Assembly: GCA_933822405.4 (NCBI GenBank) | Contig: CAKOGP040001668.1 | Coordinates: 310,001 to 374,000 of the forward strand | Reading direction: 5' to 3' | DNA length: 64,000 nucleotides | From: Cylindrotheca closterium | Lineage: Eukaryota; Bacillariophyta; Bacillariophyceae; Bacillariales; Bacillariaceae | In this document: positions 21,230-31,976 of the stretch, piece after piece | Numbering within the stretch: the stretch's first letter is position 1 | Layout of the letters: the number at the start of each line of letters is the position of its first letter | Position numbers and translations under genes: made by a program | The notes under the pieces: model-generated | The model's database searches: none | What the model was told of the DNA's origin: nothing | The model's input: the letters and a program-made list of their open reading frames with translations, nothing else

Positions 21230-24119
21230 TCAAATGGTATAGTCGCATTGCCAGTCACCAAACTTTGTAAGCGACCGAATCAGGCCCGGTATGTAACAGG
21301 AAATCTCCGAACGCAAGCAATCATCACCTTCGCATGGGTCAACAATGGTATCGCTTTTAATGAATTCCGTCATCTGAGCAATAAGCGCACAATCCTGACG
21401 CAGACACTGGTGAATCAGATTCGCCTTGTCAGGGGATGCGACCTTGTTGTTGCGGGATGCAGATCGATACTCGTCTTTGAAGAGTACCTCTGTCCAAACA
21501 GCGACGCTGTCGTTCAAGAACCTTTCGGCAGGCACTCGCTTTACACCAAAGACATCGCTTCGTGGGTTATGAGGTACCGTTGATGCATTCAACGCTCGTA
21601 CCAAGGCTTCTGTAGCAATGGTAGGAATGACAGGATCTCCAAGTCCTGACTGTAGCAGTATTGGTGGCCATTCTTCAACTATTGGGGGCGCCAGTACGTT
21701 GGACGGAGAAACTGCGTCCCATGCCAATTCCAAAACTGACAGCATGATGCGAACTTGGCGGTTGTTGAAAAAATTCAGCAGCATAAGTTTGTCGTATTTG
21801 CGAAAGCTTCTTGAATTGTAGAGAACCAGGGGAAAGGAAATACCAGGGGTACCGAGAATTGCTCTTTGTATCAATCTACTTGGACCAAGCAGGGCGGTGT
21901 AAGCAGCACCCAAGATGCCACCTTGCGAATTGCCATAGAAAACAGACGGAGGCGATCTGGTATCATTTGTTGGAATGCGATATGCCTCCCCCTTGTTTTG
22001 GAACTGAAGGAATGACTCCTCCAAGAGGCCATTCTTTGTATAGTGATGCAGTGCGATGCGGCAGGCAAATCCTTGCATAATGTTGTCCCTGGTAGCCTGC
22101 ATCAAACTTGGGTCAGCCGTCAACAACTTCAACAAGACTGGCATATCGAACGAAGACATGCCTCTCCAATCCATTGCAGTGACGAGATAGCCTTGATCTT
22201 CCGCAATCCTATTATTGCAATACAACCAAATTAGAATGTCCATGTTGAAACGGAGCCGAAACCGACAGCAGATGGGTGGGTGGGTTAGGAACTTACTTGA
22301 GCAAGGAATATTCATTGGCTTCATTTCGATTATAAAATAGGCCATGTCCATAGTCCAGTATCGCATTCAGTGAATTCTGTTCTCGAGTCGTGTGATTGAC
22401 CGCAGCCGCGTACAGAGAACATGGGACGAATATCGTGAACTTGGCATCTCCCCAACCATTGCTTTGTCTCTGTTCCAGTGATTTCCAAGAAAGGGTTGCA
22501 TCCCTTCGATCGCTCTCTAGCCACCAAGGAACTCTCAATGAACCATGAATAGTTCTGGCGACTAGCGTCCATGGCCAATAACAGTTTTGGTTCTGAATCT
22601 TGGTGATATGCACCTGATGCTCCGTCTCATCGAGTTGCTTCAATGTGGCGTCACGGATGGTTCTTATTGGGTCGAGAGATTCGTCGCTCATGGTGACAAA
22701 GTCAAACATGAGCTGCAGCGAATCAAAGGATTGTGGTCCTCCTGCTACAACGAGAGATGTCCAGTTGGCAGCCCGTGCCAAGGAAGGAATCAGCACCTCT
22801 TGATAGCGTTTCAATCTATCAGAATCTCGCGAGCAAGATAGGGATACATTGTCCATAAATAGTCGCTGCATTCCAAGAGTCGGGGAAAGCAGGTCGCCAT
22901 TTGCATCGGTGGCATTAATGACGGCCACCGCATAGTGGGTTTCGCGATAAAGTGGTTGAGATGGACTCAGTAGAACAATCGGTCCTTGAGGGTCCAGATA
23001 ATCCATCCTTGCCATATGAGGAATCAATGTTCGGTCCTTTACATTCCACAATAGAGTAATCGAACGATCTGTTGTGGAATCTTCAAAGTCGTAGGGCAAG
23101 GCTGGATACACATTCGGGCTCAAGCTGTTCTCTTGTGCCTCGACAGCTTCCTTCAATCCATCCAAGTAGAATAGAATCGGCCCTCCCATTGGTGAAAAAC
23201 CATCTAGTCCATCCAGAAAGGATAGATCAATGCGTTCGTTGTCACTTCTCATGGGAGGCAGCAGGTTGCTGTCCAGGGTCACCCGCCAACCAGTGCGTGA
23301 AGTGTCGTCTTTTCGCATGTGATGAAAGGATGGAAAGGGAAGTGCACAATCGGTGGTATCCAAATCATCGCAACACGCAAAGGAATAGAATTCTTGTGCA
23401 GGCGGCTGAAAAAAGTGCCTGTAGCAGGAATAGATGCAAACCGATAATGGAACGACCGAAATGAAAAGCATGACAAGAAACAACTTATGCAGAAAGGCTG
23501 TCAAATTTGGCCTTCGCTTGTGAACATTTGCGCTGGTCCATGATCGGATGCGTTCCAGAAGGCTTATTATCCTTGCCTTTTGTAGCATTCTATGAATGCG
23601 TTCCATGTCGGAATGTTCAGCGGCTCCTTGTATCAGTGTAGCCATTCCCAAGACAAATCGAGAAAAGGTGACAAGTGACATGCCAGTTTGGGCCAAAAGA
23701 AGCTGCGCATACAGCGATTTCCAGCTGTTCACAACAGTCCCATCCAGATCAATTAAACCTCTCTTGAGCGTGTTGGTGATTCCCGAATAGATGAAACCAC
23801 ACAAGACAATGTCTGTGATTGAAAACAAGGCCATGACAAGGATTGGCCGACGGCTTGGTTTGGTGGCTATACAGGCCCCAATCAGTGCTATGGTTAGGTG
23901 CAAAGCCAGCGGAGTTGCAGGATAGAGACGGTCTGTCAAGTCAACAAGCAAGATTATGCCCAGGACCAAAGTTGGAACCAACACCCAGAGCGTCAAAACA
24001 GTCGAAAACAACCATGGATCTTTCCATGACATTTCAATCCCCGCATCCTCACTCTCGTCTTTGATTATTCGCCTACGATCGCTGGGTAGCAAGAACGTTT
24101 GCTCCGTCATTGTGCCCAT
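21230..24119 (-). CDS. Multi-pass membrane protein with alpha/beta-hydrolase domain
   Basis: Two exons (24119-22297 and 22208-21230) flank an 88-bp intron (GTAAGT/TAG); the product is 933 residues. The N-terminal third has several hydrophobic segments (for example STVLTLWVLVPTLVLGIILL, LALHLTIALIGACIA, FLVMLFISVVPLSVCIY), suggesting four or more membrane passes. A luminal or extracellular part follows. The second exon begins with DQGYLVTAMDWRG and contains FYGNSQGGILGAAY, a GxSxG-like nucleophile elbow with Ser in NSQGG. LLQSGLGDPVIP further on could supply the acid residue. The fold looks like an alpha/beta hydrolase (lipase/esterase-type). The catalytic His is not certain. Lipid or ester substrates are possible; no specific family is recognised. 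Confidence 0.75.
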
Positions 24120-24579
24120 GGTAAGAAAGACAGTTTACAGCATGCATTTTATGTAAAACACTGCTGGAAGTATGAACTTTCTCCATCTGTTTCCCATCTT
24201 CGCTATTTTCGATTTTCTTCTGATCCGAACATCCAAAGACTAAGTTAGTGCCGAATCAAAGTGAAGTCGAACTAGTCTAAAGTCAGACTTCACTCATTTC
24301 AGACGTGCTCAACAATTCGCAAATTGAAATGCCTCGTCAGATCCAAGTACATCTAATGTGAGTACCGGATAATAAGGTTGTATCACGAATCGTCATAAGT
24401 GCAGTGCGATTATATATGGCAAAACGATGACCTCTAGTTAAGCAACAATACTTAGGAAGAGCATCACGAAATTTCAAACGTACGTTCCAATTTTCATGTG
24501 TGATGATCCAATATCCTGAATCAAATCGTGGTTGCCTCTTGCCTCCACACCTAACCGCAAGCTCCAACTCTCTTAGACG
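24120..24579. other. Intergenic divergent promoter region
   Basis: This tract separates the membrane hydrolase gene (minus) from the IQ-CHAT-STAND gene (plus) and should contain both promoters. No repeat or RNA gene was recognised. Confidence 0.45.
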
Positions 24580-27500
24580 ATGGTGCTGCAAGAAGTGAGG
24601 AAATGGCACCGAAAACGCAAAACCAAGTCAAATCTTCGTCGCTGGTCGAAGAGTGCAACAAAGATTCAATCATTTGTTCGTGGAAGTCTTTGTCGTAAGA
24701 GAATTCATGAGGAAAAAGAAAAACAGAATGCTGCCTCTCGACAGCTGCAAGCAATCAATCGCACGATGAGCTCCAAGAAAGTACAAAAGAAACGAAAGAA
24801 GAGAACGAAGTCAAGTCTAAAGAAACTGTCCAAGAATGCTACCAAGATCCAAGCATTTGTTCGAGGAAGTCTCTGTCGTCAGAGTTTGAATCGCATTCAA
24901 CAACAACAAAGAAGAAGAAGAGAGGAAGCGCTCCTCCAAAACGAGCACCTCCAAGGGTTACGAAGCGAAGAACGAAGACGGAATGACGATTCCAATCGAA
25001 GTCGCCGTCGTGTCGATAACGATATTGACTACGACGGCAACGATCACAGTACCACGGATCCTCTGCAGCAATCCTCTCAGACGTGGCACAGTGCTTCTGC
25101 AGCAGCACCAGCAGCACCAGCACATAACCTAATTACAGTCTTTCAAGCGGCACCTCTGGCATGGCTCGATGCCAACGGGGATGCCAGACGGCTGAAGCGT
25201 TTGGACTTGCACTTTGAAAGGGAAACAATCCACAATGCGTTGATGGACTCCAATGTCGCTGTGGACTTTGAGATTGCCACTGATGATCGCTTTGGGAAGT
25301 TTCTGGCCAAGGGAGGGGGTCGAGCGATTCATGTCTCGTGTCATGGGAAACCTACCTACCTCGCCTTTGAGGATGGATGGGGGCAGTTGCAATACATGAA
25401 AGCATCCGTGCTCAAAGATTGGATTTCACGGGGTGGAAGCAATCTGGAGTTTGTATTTGTTTCCGCTTGCGATTCCTGGTCTATTGGAAAGATTTTTGCT
25501 GAAGCTGGTGTACCACACGTGGTGTGCTGTGACAAGCAAACAAGTTTGTTGGACTCTGGAGCAGCGGTCAAGTTTACGAAAGCTTTGTACCAAGCTCTTG
25601 CATGGGGTCAGACTCTCAAGAAAGCCTTTGAACTTGCTCAACAAGAACTTTCTGTACATCCCTCTTTCCAAGCTTCTCAATTTTGTCTTCTTCCAGAGAA
25701 TGGAAATCACGATGTACCCATCTTCTCACCTGATGTCGAGGGAGCAACACCTCCAATCTCGAATCAGGATGCTGCCCAGCTTCCTTTAACCACTGACTTC
25801 TTTGTTCGTGATGACTTGGAAGTCTATCGCACAGTTCAAGCGATCAAGGATTGGAGGATTGTTCGAGTCATGGGGGCAGAAGGTATTGGGAAAGAAACTC
25901 TTGTCAGAGAATGTTGCCAATACCTTCAAGATAGGCAAAAGGTTGTGAACATTGAGGAAATCGTCTGGAAGTCTGTTACAGCACACAAGGACAAAACCGT
26001 TGACAAGAGTATTCTGGCCATGTGCTTTCGATCACTATTCAAGCAATGGAGATCTCGCTCTGTGCGAGGTGCTTCCATTCGTGAATGCAGACGCTTCATC
26101 ACCCGAACCTTTCACAACAAAAAGGCACTGCTCGTTTTTGAAGCGAAGCATCTTGACAAAAGGGGTGTCAAGAAGATGTTCTCGTTCTTGAATCGTCTGC
26201 TTCAGGAAACGAACCATCTCAAGGTGGTTGTGATCTACGGGGCTCACGTCACACCAGAGACTATGGGGGAGCTGCCCAGTGCTTTTGATATTTCAGTCGA
26301 TAGCCTCAACATCGAGTCAACAGTTCAGCTGTTTGCTCGACTGTGTAAGCATGTGCCAAATCGGGTCGTACCAAGGGTACGCGATGCTGGGGATCTTTGG
26401 AGACTAGTAAGTTTGATTTGTTGAAAGTTCCTGTTCTATTGGCTAGTTCTCCATTCTAAATGGGTACATTTCCTATTATCTGCATTCAGCTTTCTCCAAG
26501 AAATCAATCGTTGAGAAACCTTTCAAAGCGTCAAGCTGCAATCTTGAGACAGCTTGGTGGAAGCAACCCACGAGATATTTGCAATACTGCAAGTAGAATC
26601 ACAGAAGATGAGTTCCGCGCTCTGGTCGAGCTTGGTACATACCAAGGCCTTGATCTGTTTGGAACACACACGGAGCTCATGCTTCTTGCCTTTGAGTTCG
26701 AGCGACGTATTGCTCTACGAAAGGAACGAGAAGATGCTGATGGAGTTGTAGCACTTGACCGCAAACTGAGAGCAGTTAAGCTTCTCATGAAGGAATTTCA
26801 GAATGCGGAGAAATTGACATTATTGATGGAGGAGAAGCTCGTGTATCTCCTTCAATCGGAAAACGATGAAAAGGATTCATGGCTTGCCAAGTTTGCGGAA
26901 CTTCAAACCATTGAATCTCTAATTCGAAAGGAAGAAGAAGCCATCATCGCATGGCTTGCCGACTCACGTTCCTCTCTGTTTAACACAAGAATCAGAAGCG
27001 AACAAGTCGCAATCGATGAGAAATTGGTGTACAGCACTGGGTCACCTCGGCAGGACTCGGGACCTTCGTCCATGGCCATGGATCTCCAGATCTCTAGTGA
27101 GATTTTGAAATCCAAACATGGAATCGATTCCTGCATTGGATTGCTCGAGGCCTATTGCAGAGAAAACTTCAACAAAGCCGCAGCCGTCCAAATCCATCTC
27201 GGTCTTCTTAAGGAATTGAACCACTTCAAACTTGCCGTCGCGAGCCTGAAGGCATGGTCTTCCCAACTAGGAGCGGCACTGTGCACCTTTACAAGTGCCA
27301 AGAGGTGGGAACAGGCAACGGTTACAGACAAGTTGCTGGACAGGTTCCAGTTTCGCATCAACCGAGAAGAAATTGCCAAGAGACAGGCCAAGCTGGGAGT
27401 AACTACAAGACGTGGGGTCATCAAGATATCCTTCCAAAGTGAACCATCACTTCCGAAACGTGGTAACAAGAGCCCTCCTCCTCCGCCTCTGTATACTGGG

Positions 27501-27823
27501 ATAAGCCTAGTGGCAAAGAACAGGAAACGAAGAAACGAAGTCTTGTCCATAGTCGACAGGATGCTAGAAACTCTAAAGTCTCGACCCAATGCTGACAGTG
27601 ACGAAAGTTTGTCNNNNNNNNNNCTCTGTATACTGGGATAAGCCTAGTGGCAAAGAACAGGAAACGAAGAAACGAAGTCTTGTCCATAGTCGACAGGATG
27701 CTAGAAACTCTAAAGTCTCGACCCAATGCTGACAGTGACGAAAGTTTGTCGTTGTCGTCAACAACCCAGGCCACTGCTCAGACTGCTCAAATGAGTTGCT
27801 CATCATTAACCACGTACTTCTAA
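24580..27823 (+). CDS. IQ-motif / CHAT protease / NB-ARC-like STAND protein (assembly gap in last exon)
   Basis: Exon 1 (24580-26406) and exon 2 (from 26490) flank an 83-bp intron (GTAAGT/CAG). Two IQ calmodulin-binding motifs (ATKIQSFVRGSLCR near residue 26 and a near-copy near 87) come first, in a Lys/Arg-rich region. A CHAT domain (about 180-380) follows, with the caspase-like dyad His255 (HVSCHG) and Cys297 (VSACDS) and the typical …YQALAWGQTLKKAFELAQQEL helix. An NB-ARC-like NTPase is next, with P-loop GAEGIGKET (Lys438) and Walker-B-like ALLVFEA (516-522). The C-terminus is helical, with no LRR or WD repeats seen. A 10-N gap at 27614-27623 is flanked by 127-bp identical copies; read with one copy the frame continues to TAA 27821-27823 (about 1007 residues). 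The role is inferred: a calcium/calmodulin-linked STAND receptor with a peptidase effector. Confidence 0.85.
27487..27750. repeat. Exact 127-bp duplication around a 10-N gap
   Basis: Bases 27487-27613 and 27624-27750 are identical and separated only by ten Ns. The frame of the CHAT gene breaks when both copies are read and is restored when one copy plus the gap is removed. This is the signature of a mis-joined assembly gap rather than biology. Confidence 0.9.
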
Positions 27824-28210
27824 GCAAGAAGCAAGCAAACACTACAAACATACATCTAGTATAATATCATGACGTAGCATGGCACAACATAAAAACATTT
27901 TTCGGAACCATGACAAAGTCTAGTAGTGAATATAAATAGTGGTAGGCAGCAACATTGTTGATGCGAATGCTTTGATAGTTTCGGGGAACCTTCGTTCTTT
28001 CAGCGTTCGCTTTGCTCGTAAAAGATATATTGGTTGATTTTTTGCAACCCGAACCTCCATGCCACCGAAAATAATTTGAAAGGACCAAGATTGCCCACAC
28101 AAAACCACACAATCGCAGTGTTGTTGTACCGTACCCAACAACCACACATACACACAACATAACTACATTCAGTTCCCTATATATTCATCACATTCATCAT
28201 CATCACCAAC
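27824..28210. other. Intergenic region
   Basis: This is the 3' flank of the CHAT gene and the promoter side of the acetate-type transporter gene. CACA-rich low complexity lies at 28098-28160. No gene is seen. Confidence 0.45.
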
Positions 28211-29056
28211 ATGAACTTTGAATCCAAGGAGGATATTGCAACCCTCGTGGCCGAGCTCAAACTTTTGCACAAGGATATCAACCCTCCCGTCCCGAACCCT
28301 GCACCCTTGGGCCTCTTTGCCTTTGGTTTCACGACCTGCCTTTTGCAAATCAAACACTCTGGTATTTGCGGTGATGATACCGCTGGTGTCACTACCCTCG
28401 TCTTGGGGTTTGCGACCTTTTTTGGTGGTCTCCTTCAAATCATTGCTGGTTTGAGCGAAATTCGCCGGAATAACATTTTTGGATACACGGCCTTTCTCAT
28501 GTATGGTGCCCTATGGATGTCCTTGGGATTGATTGACATGATCCAATTGTTAGCCCCCCGAGAAATGGCCAAACCCAACCCCGAAGCCGCCCAAGCCATG
28601 TTCTTTCTGACTGCCATCTACTCGTTTGTCTTGTGGATCTGCACCTTCAAGATGAATAAGACGATCAACTTTTTGTTCTTTTTGCTCTTTATCACTTTGC
28701 TGTTATTGGGCTTTGGTGTTGTCAATGAGACAGCCGATCGTGTGGGAGGCGTCTTTGGAATGGTCACGTCATTTGTTGCCTACTGGTTGGCTGCCGCCGA
28801 GTTGATCAATGACATTCATGGCGAAGGCAAACGGGAAATCATTCCGTTGGGACAATTTAAGTCCAATGACTTTGGTCGACATGGATCCTTCCATGCGCCT
28901 GGACTGATCCACCCCCCTCGCCTCCACCGAAGAAAGAATCGCGTGAAGAACAACAAACAAGGCGGCGAAGAACAGGCACCTGGCCCAAGTGATTTGCCTG
29001 AAAATGGTGCGGAGCCCATGGTGGGCTTTGACGAAGAAGCACTCGACTCGGTGTGA
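28211..29056 (+). CDS. GPR1/FUN34/YaaH-type (AceTr) transporter
   Basis: A single exon encodes 281 residues. The family hallmark NPAPLGL lies near residue 29, followed by six hydrophobic segments (for example [85 protein letters not shown]). This matches the GPR1/FUN34/YaaH acetate/succinate transporter family. The C-terminal 70 residues are hydrophilic and basic, then acidic, with a His/Pro/Arg-rich stretch, and probably face the cytosol. The likely role is uptake or export of acetate or related monocarboxylates across the plasma or an internal membrane. The substrate is inferred from the family. Confidence 0.88.
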   Translation: MNFESKEDIATLVAELKLLHKDINPPVPNPAPLGLFAFGFTTCLLQIKHSGICGDDTAGVTTLVLGFATFFGGLLQIIAGLSEIRRNNIFGYTAFLMYGALWMSLGLIDMIQLLAPREMAKPNPEAAQAMFFLTAIYSFVLWICTFKMNKTINFLFFLLFITLLLLGFGVVNETADRVGGVFGMVTSFVAYWLAAAELINDIHGEGKREIIPLGQFKSNDFGRHGSFHAPGLIHPPRLHRRKNRVKNNKQGGEEQAPGPSDLPENGAEPMVGFDEEALDSV

Positions 29057-29627
29057 GGACCGGGGGCATCTTGTTGACAGTATCTTGTAGCTACTATCTA
29101 GGAAGCAGCCAGTCGTCATGCTGATGGCATAGAGGATTGAAGATACAGCTGACGGCCCAATCACTTCTAGAACTGGGAACAAGAACAGGCTAATCTACAT
29201 ATCATCCTAAATCAAATAATACCAAATATAGATATTCCAACTGATAGCATCTCTGTCCCCTTTCTGTTTTTCAGCATCATATTCTGGCAGCAAGTATTGG
29301 AATGAATGAACATGAAATCCGAAATTTCTTCCATGAGGATGACTCTTGGCCTGGATTGTTTGTCGAAACAATTAACGAAACGACTTGTCTACGACACTGT
29401 GAATGAAGCACAATTAACGATTTTGAGTCTTTTCCAATTTTTGCCGGAATGCCCAAACGTTTCGAAAACTGCATGGAGTGTAAAAGTGACAAAGTCCAAT
29501 ATCCGGGGGCAAGACTGCTGTACTGCAGATGTTACAACGCCGTTCTTAAAGTTGCACCATCCAAAAAGCTTTTTTCTTGGATACCCACCGGGTACATCCA
29601 CACAAAAGAGTGATAAAATAGACCACC
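29057..29627. other. Intergenic region
   Basis: No supportable gene. A 124-codon frame at 29306-29680 overlaps the next gene's start, has no domain and was not called. The promoter of the next gene must lie here. Confidence 0.45.
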
Positions 29628-31826
29628 ATGGACTTCAATGCCAGTACCGGAGATTTCAACGCCAGCGCAGTGTTTTTTGACAGCGATGGAGAAGATGAGA
29701 AGGAAGACATTTATTTCGATGCGTCACCATCTGCTAACCCAAAGGTGAAGTCGCTGCGACCAGATATGGGAAAGAGGACTGATAGCTCTGGCGCCTTGGA
29801 GCAACTCATGTCGGAACAGCCTGTCCCAAAGTCCCCAGGAAAGAATGGTGCCGGTACGAGAAGGTCACGAGAGAGGAGGCTTCAGGACAACGCTTCTTCT
29901 TGGGACAAACTGAAGAAGCGGATGAAGAGCCCGGGACGTCTTGGCAGTCCTCGACGAGTCAGCAGTCCTACTAGAATGCAAAACTTGGATACCGGAGAGA
30001 GCTTGGTGTCGAGCAGTGATCATGCACTTTATGCTGGCAGTAGACGACGTTCAGGGGGCAGCCTGTCCACTAGTATGGCAGGGGGAATCAGATCAAGAGC
30101 GTCTAGAGCTGCGTCATCACATGGGGGTGGTCGACAAAGCACCACACTAGATGAAATCGCTTCCGAATCTCCCAGACAACGAAGCGCTGCTTCACCACAT
30201 GGTGCTGGTACCGGTAGCGGTAGCGGTAGCCCACCATTGGATAACATTGCATCCGAATCACCCATAACACGACGCCGGGCACGCAAAAAGAAAGAGTCTA
30301 TGGAATCTGATGACAGCAGTGTGATCAGCAGCCGCAGTACGTTGTCGACCAAGAGCGCCGGCGCTTTATCCAAAAGCCCTCGCACTCGCAGCAAAAAGGT
30401 CAAGAACGCAGTGGTCGAGGACTCTCCTTCCGTGTCGAGCGAAAAAACACCGCGGAACCGGCTCCGTCGAAAAGGGGCCCGCAAAAATGAATTCTATACA
30501 CCCAATCCACGTTCCAAACCCATGGTAGAGCTCAACGATTTGGCACGCCTCACCGATGTCTATCACGACGCTGTGGTGAATACCAAAAGTAAGACCAAAA
30601 ATACACGACAGTCGAGTGCCGATTCTTCCACAGACATCAAGCTGAGTGACGGCGAGGTGTCACTGACACCCTCCATCCCGGCACTGCCGTTTGATGACGA
30701 TGACGATGACGACGATGGGGCCACGATAACGTCGGCCAAAACTTCAATGAGTGGCAAGAGTAGTGGTGACAAGAAGAAGAAAAAAAAGCGAGCCTCCGGC
30801 GACAGGGTTTCTTCCAAATCTCCAGGCCGTTTGAAACGGTCGGCCAAGGTGGATGTCTCGGGGTTTGAAAACGATATTGCCGTCTTGCAAGAGGAAGTCT
30901 TGCGGTTGAAAGAGTCCAAAATTACGGCAGACTCGGAAACATCCAAGCACATGCAAGAGTTGCGGCGCAAGGCCTTTGATGCTCGATTGGAATTGCAAAA
31001 AAGTCAATTGGAAAATCGACAGGTGCGGTCCGATTTGAGGGATCAGACGACAGCACTGAATGAAGCCGAATTGGATATCGAGGCTTTGGAAAAGAGATTA
31101 AACGAAAGGGAAAACGAAATTGAACAATTACGGAGAAAATTGAAGGAACAATCCATGAATGGTGACGGGAATGGCTCTAGTCGTAGCGGCGACACCGATA
31201 TCACGCCTCCTCCTCCCCCACCACAGCCAGCAACTCCAAAAACTCCGAGTTCATCGGCTAAATCACAGCAGGCGATCATTGATAGGTACGAGGCAATCAT
31301 TAATCGAAAGGATTCCAAGGTCGCCAATTTGGAACGGGAATTGAGAAGGCTGCGAAAGAGTGGTGGAGGGGTTTTGCAGTCGGAACAAAATGAAATGCAA
31401 GAGACCATTGCCGACTTGCAGCGGGCACTCAAAGAAAGTCAAGCCAAAACTATTGCCATTTCGAACAAATTCAGTGGACAAAAGGACCAATATGCTGCCC
31501 TTGAAGAAGAAGTTCACCATTGGAAGTCTCAAGCCTTTGGCATGGAAGATGAAGTTGCTGAAGTACGAACCCAGCTCAAGTACTGGATGGCCAAGTACGA
31601 AGATATTGTTGGCGCCAGTGACACTGCCAAGGCCCAACTTGCCAGCTCGGATAAAAATGCCAGGGATGGAAACAAAAAGATGCTGAACGCCTCCTATCAT
31701 ACTCAGGATAGCGGGGACTCGGACATTGATGACAATGCACCCGAAGATCGCAGCTTGTGGTCCAAGATAATGACTCCAGGCCGGGAAAAACCCAAACTCA
31801 AGCTCGACACCTCCCAATTTCGCTAG
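29628..31826 (+). CDS. Large Ser/Lys-rich coiled-coil protein
   Basis: A single exon encodes 732 residues. The first 400 residues are disordered, rich in Ser, Arg, Lys and Pro with many SP/SPR motifs (for example SPGRLGSPRR and repeated SESPRQ/SESPIT), suggesting proline-directed phosphorylation. An acidic Asp run (DDDDDDDD, near 30690) precedes a Lys-rich stretch. From about residue 410 to 660 the sequence forms long heptad coiled coils, interrupted by a Pro-rich segment (ITPPPPPPQPATP). The end has a short acidic and basic tail. No catalytic domain is visible. Cytoskeletal or scaffold roles are possible but unproven. Confidence 0.7.
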   Translation: MDFNASTGDFNASAVFFDSDGEDEKEDIYFDASPSANPKVKSLRPDMGKRTDSSGALEQLMSEQPVPKSPGKNGAGTRRSRERRLQDNASSWDKLKKRMKSPGRLGSPRRVSSPTRMQNLDTGESLVSSSDHALYAGSRRRSGGSLSTSMAGGIRSRASRAASSHGGGRQSTTLDEIASESPRQRSAASPHGAGTGSGSGSPPLDNIASESPITRRRARKKKESMESDDSSVISSRSTLSTKSAGALSKSPRTRSKKVKNAVVEDSPSVSSEKTPRNRLRRKGARKNEFYTPNPRSKPMVELNDLARLTDVYHDAVVNTKSKTKNTRQSSADSSTDIKLSDGEVSLTPSIPALPFDDDDDDDDGATITSAKTSMSGKSSGDKKKKKKRASGDRVSSKSPGRLKRSAKVDVSGFENDIAVLQEEVLRLKESKITADSETSKHMQELRRKAFDARLELQKSQLENRQVRSDLRDQTTALNEAELDIEALEKRLNERENEIEQLRRKLKEQSMNGDGNGSSRSGDTDITPPPPPPQPATPKTPSSSAKSQQAIIDRYEAIINRKDSKVANLERELRRLRKSGGGVLQSEQNEMQETIADLQRALKESQAKTIAISNKFSGQKDQYAALEEEVHHWKSQAFGMEDEVAEVRTQLKYWMAKYEDIVGASDTAKAQLASSDKNARDGNKKMLNASYHTQDSGDSDIDDNAPEDRSLWSKIMTPGREKPKLKLDTSQFR

Positions 31827-31976
31827 GCATTTTCCTCACATATATACCATTGATATTATAGCACTACTGCTGTAATTCCTAGCTTGGGCATAAGCATAGT
31901 AACAACAATAATGTACTAGGATACTACATTCATACGATGCACTATAAAAATAATTTTGTACGGTTCTTGAATTGAT

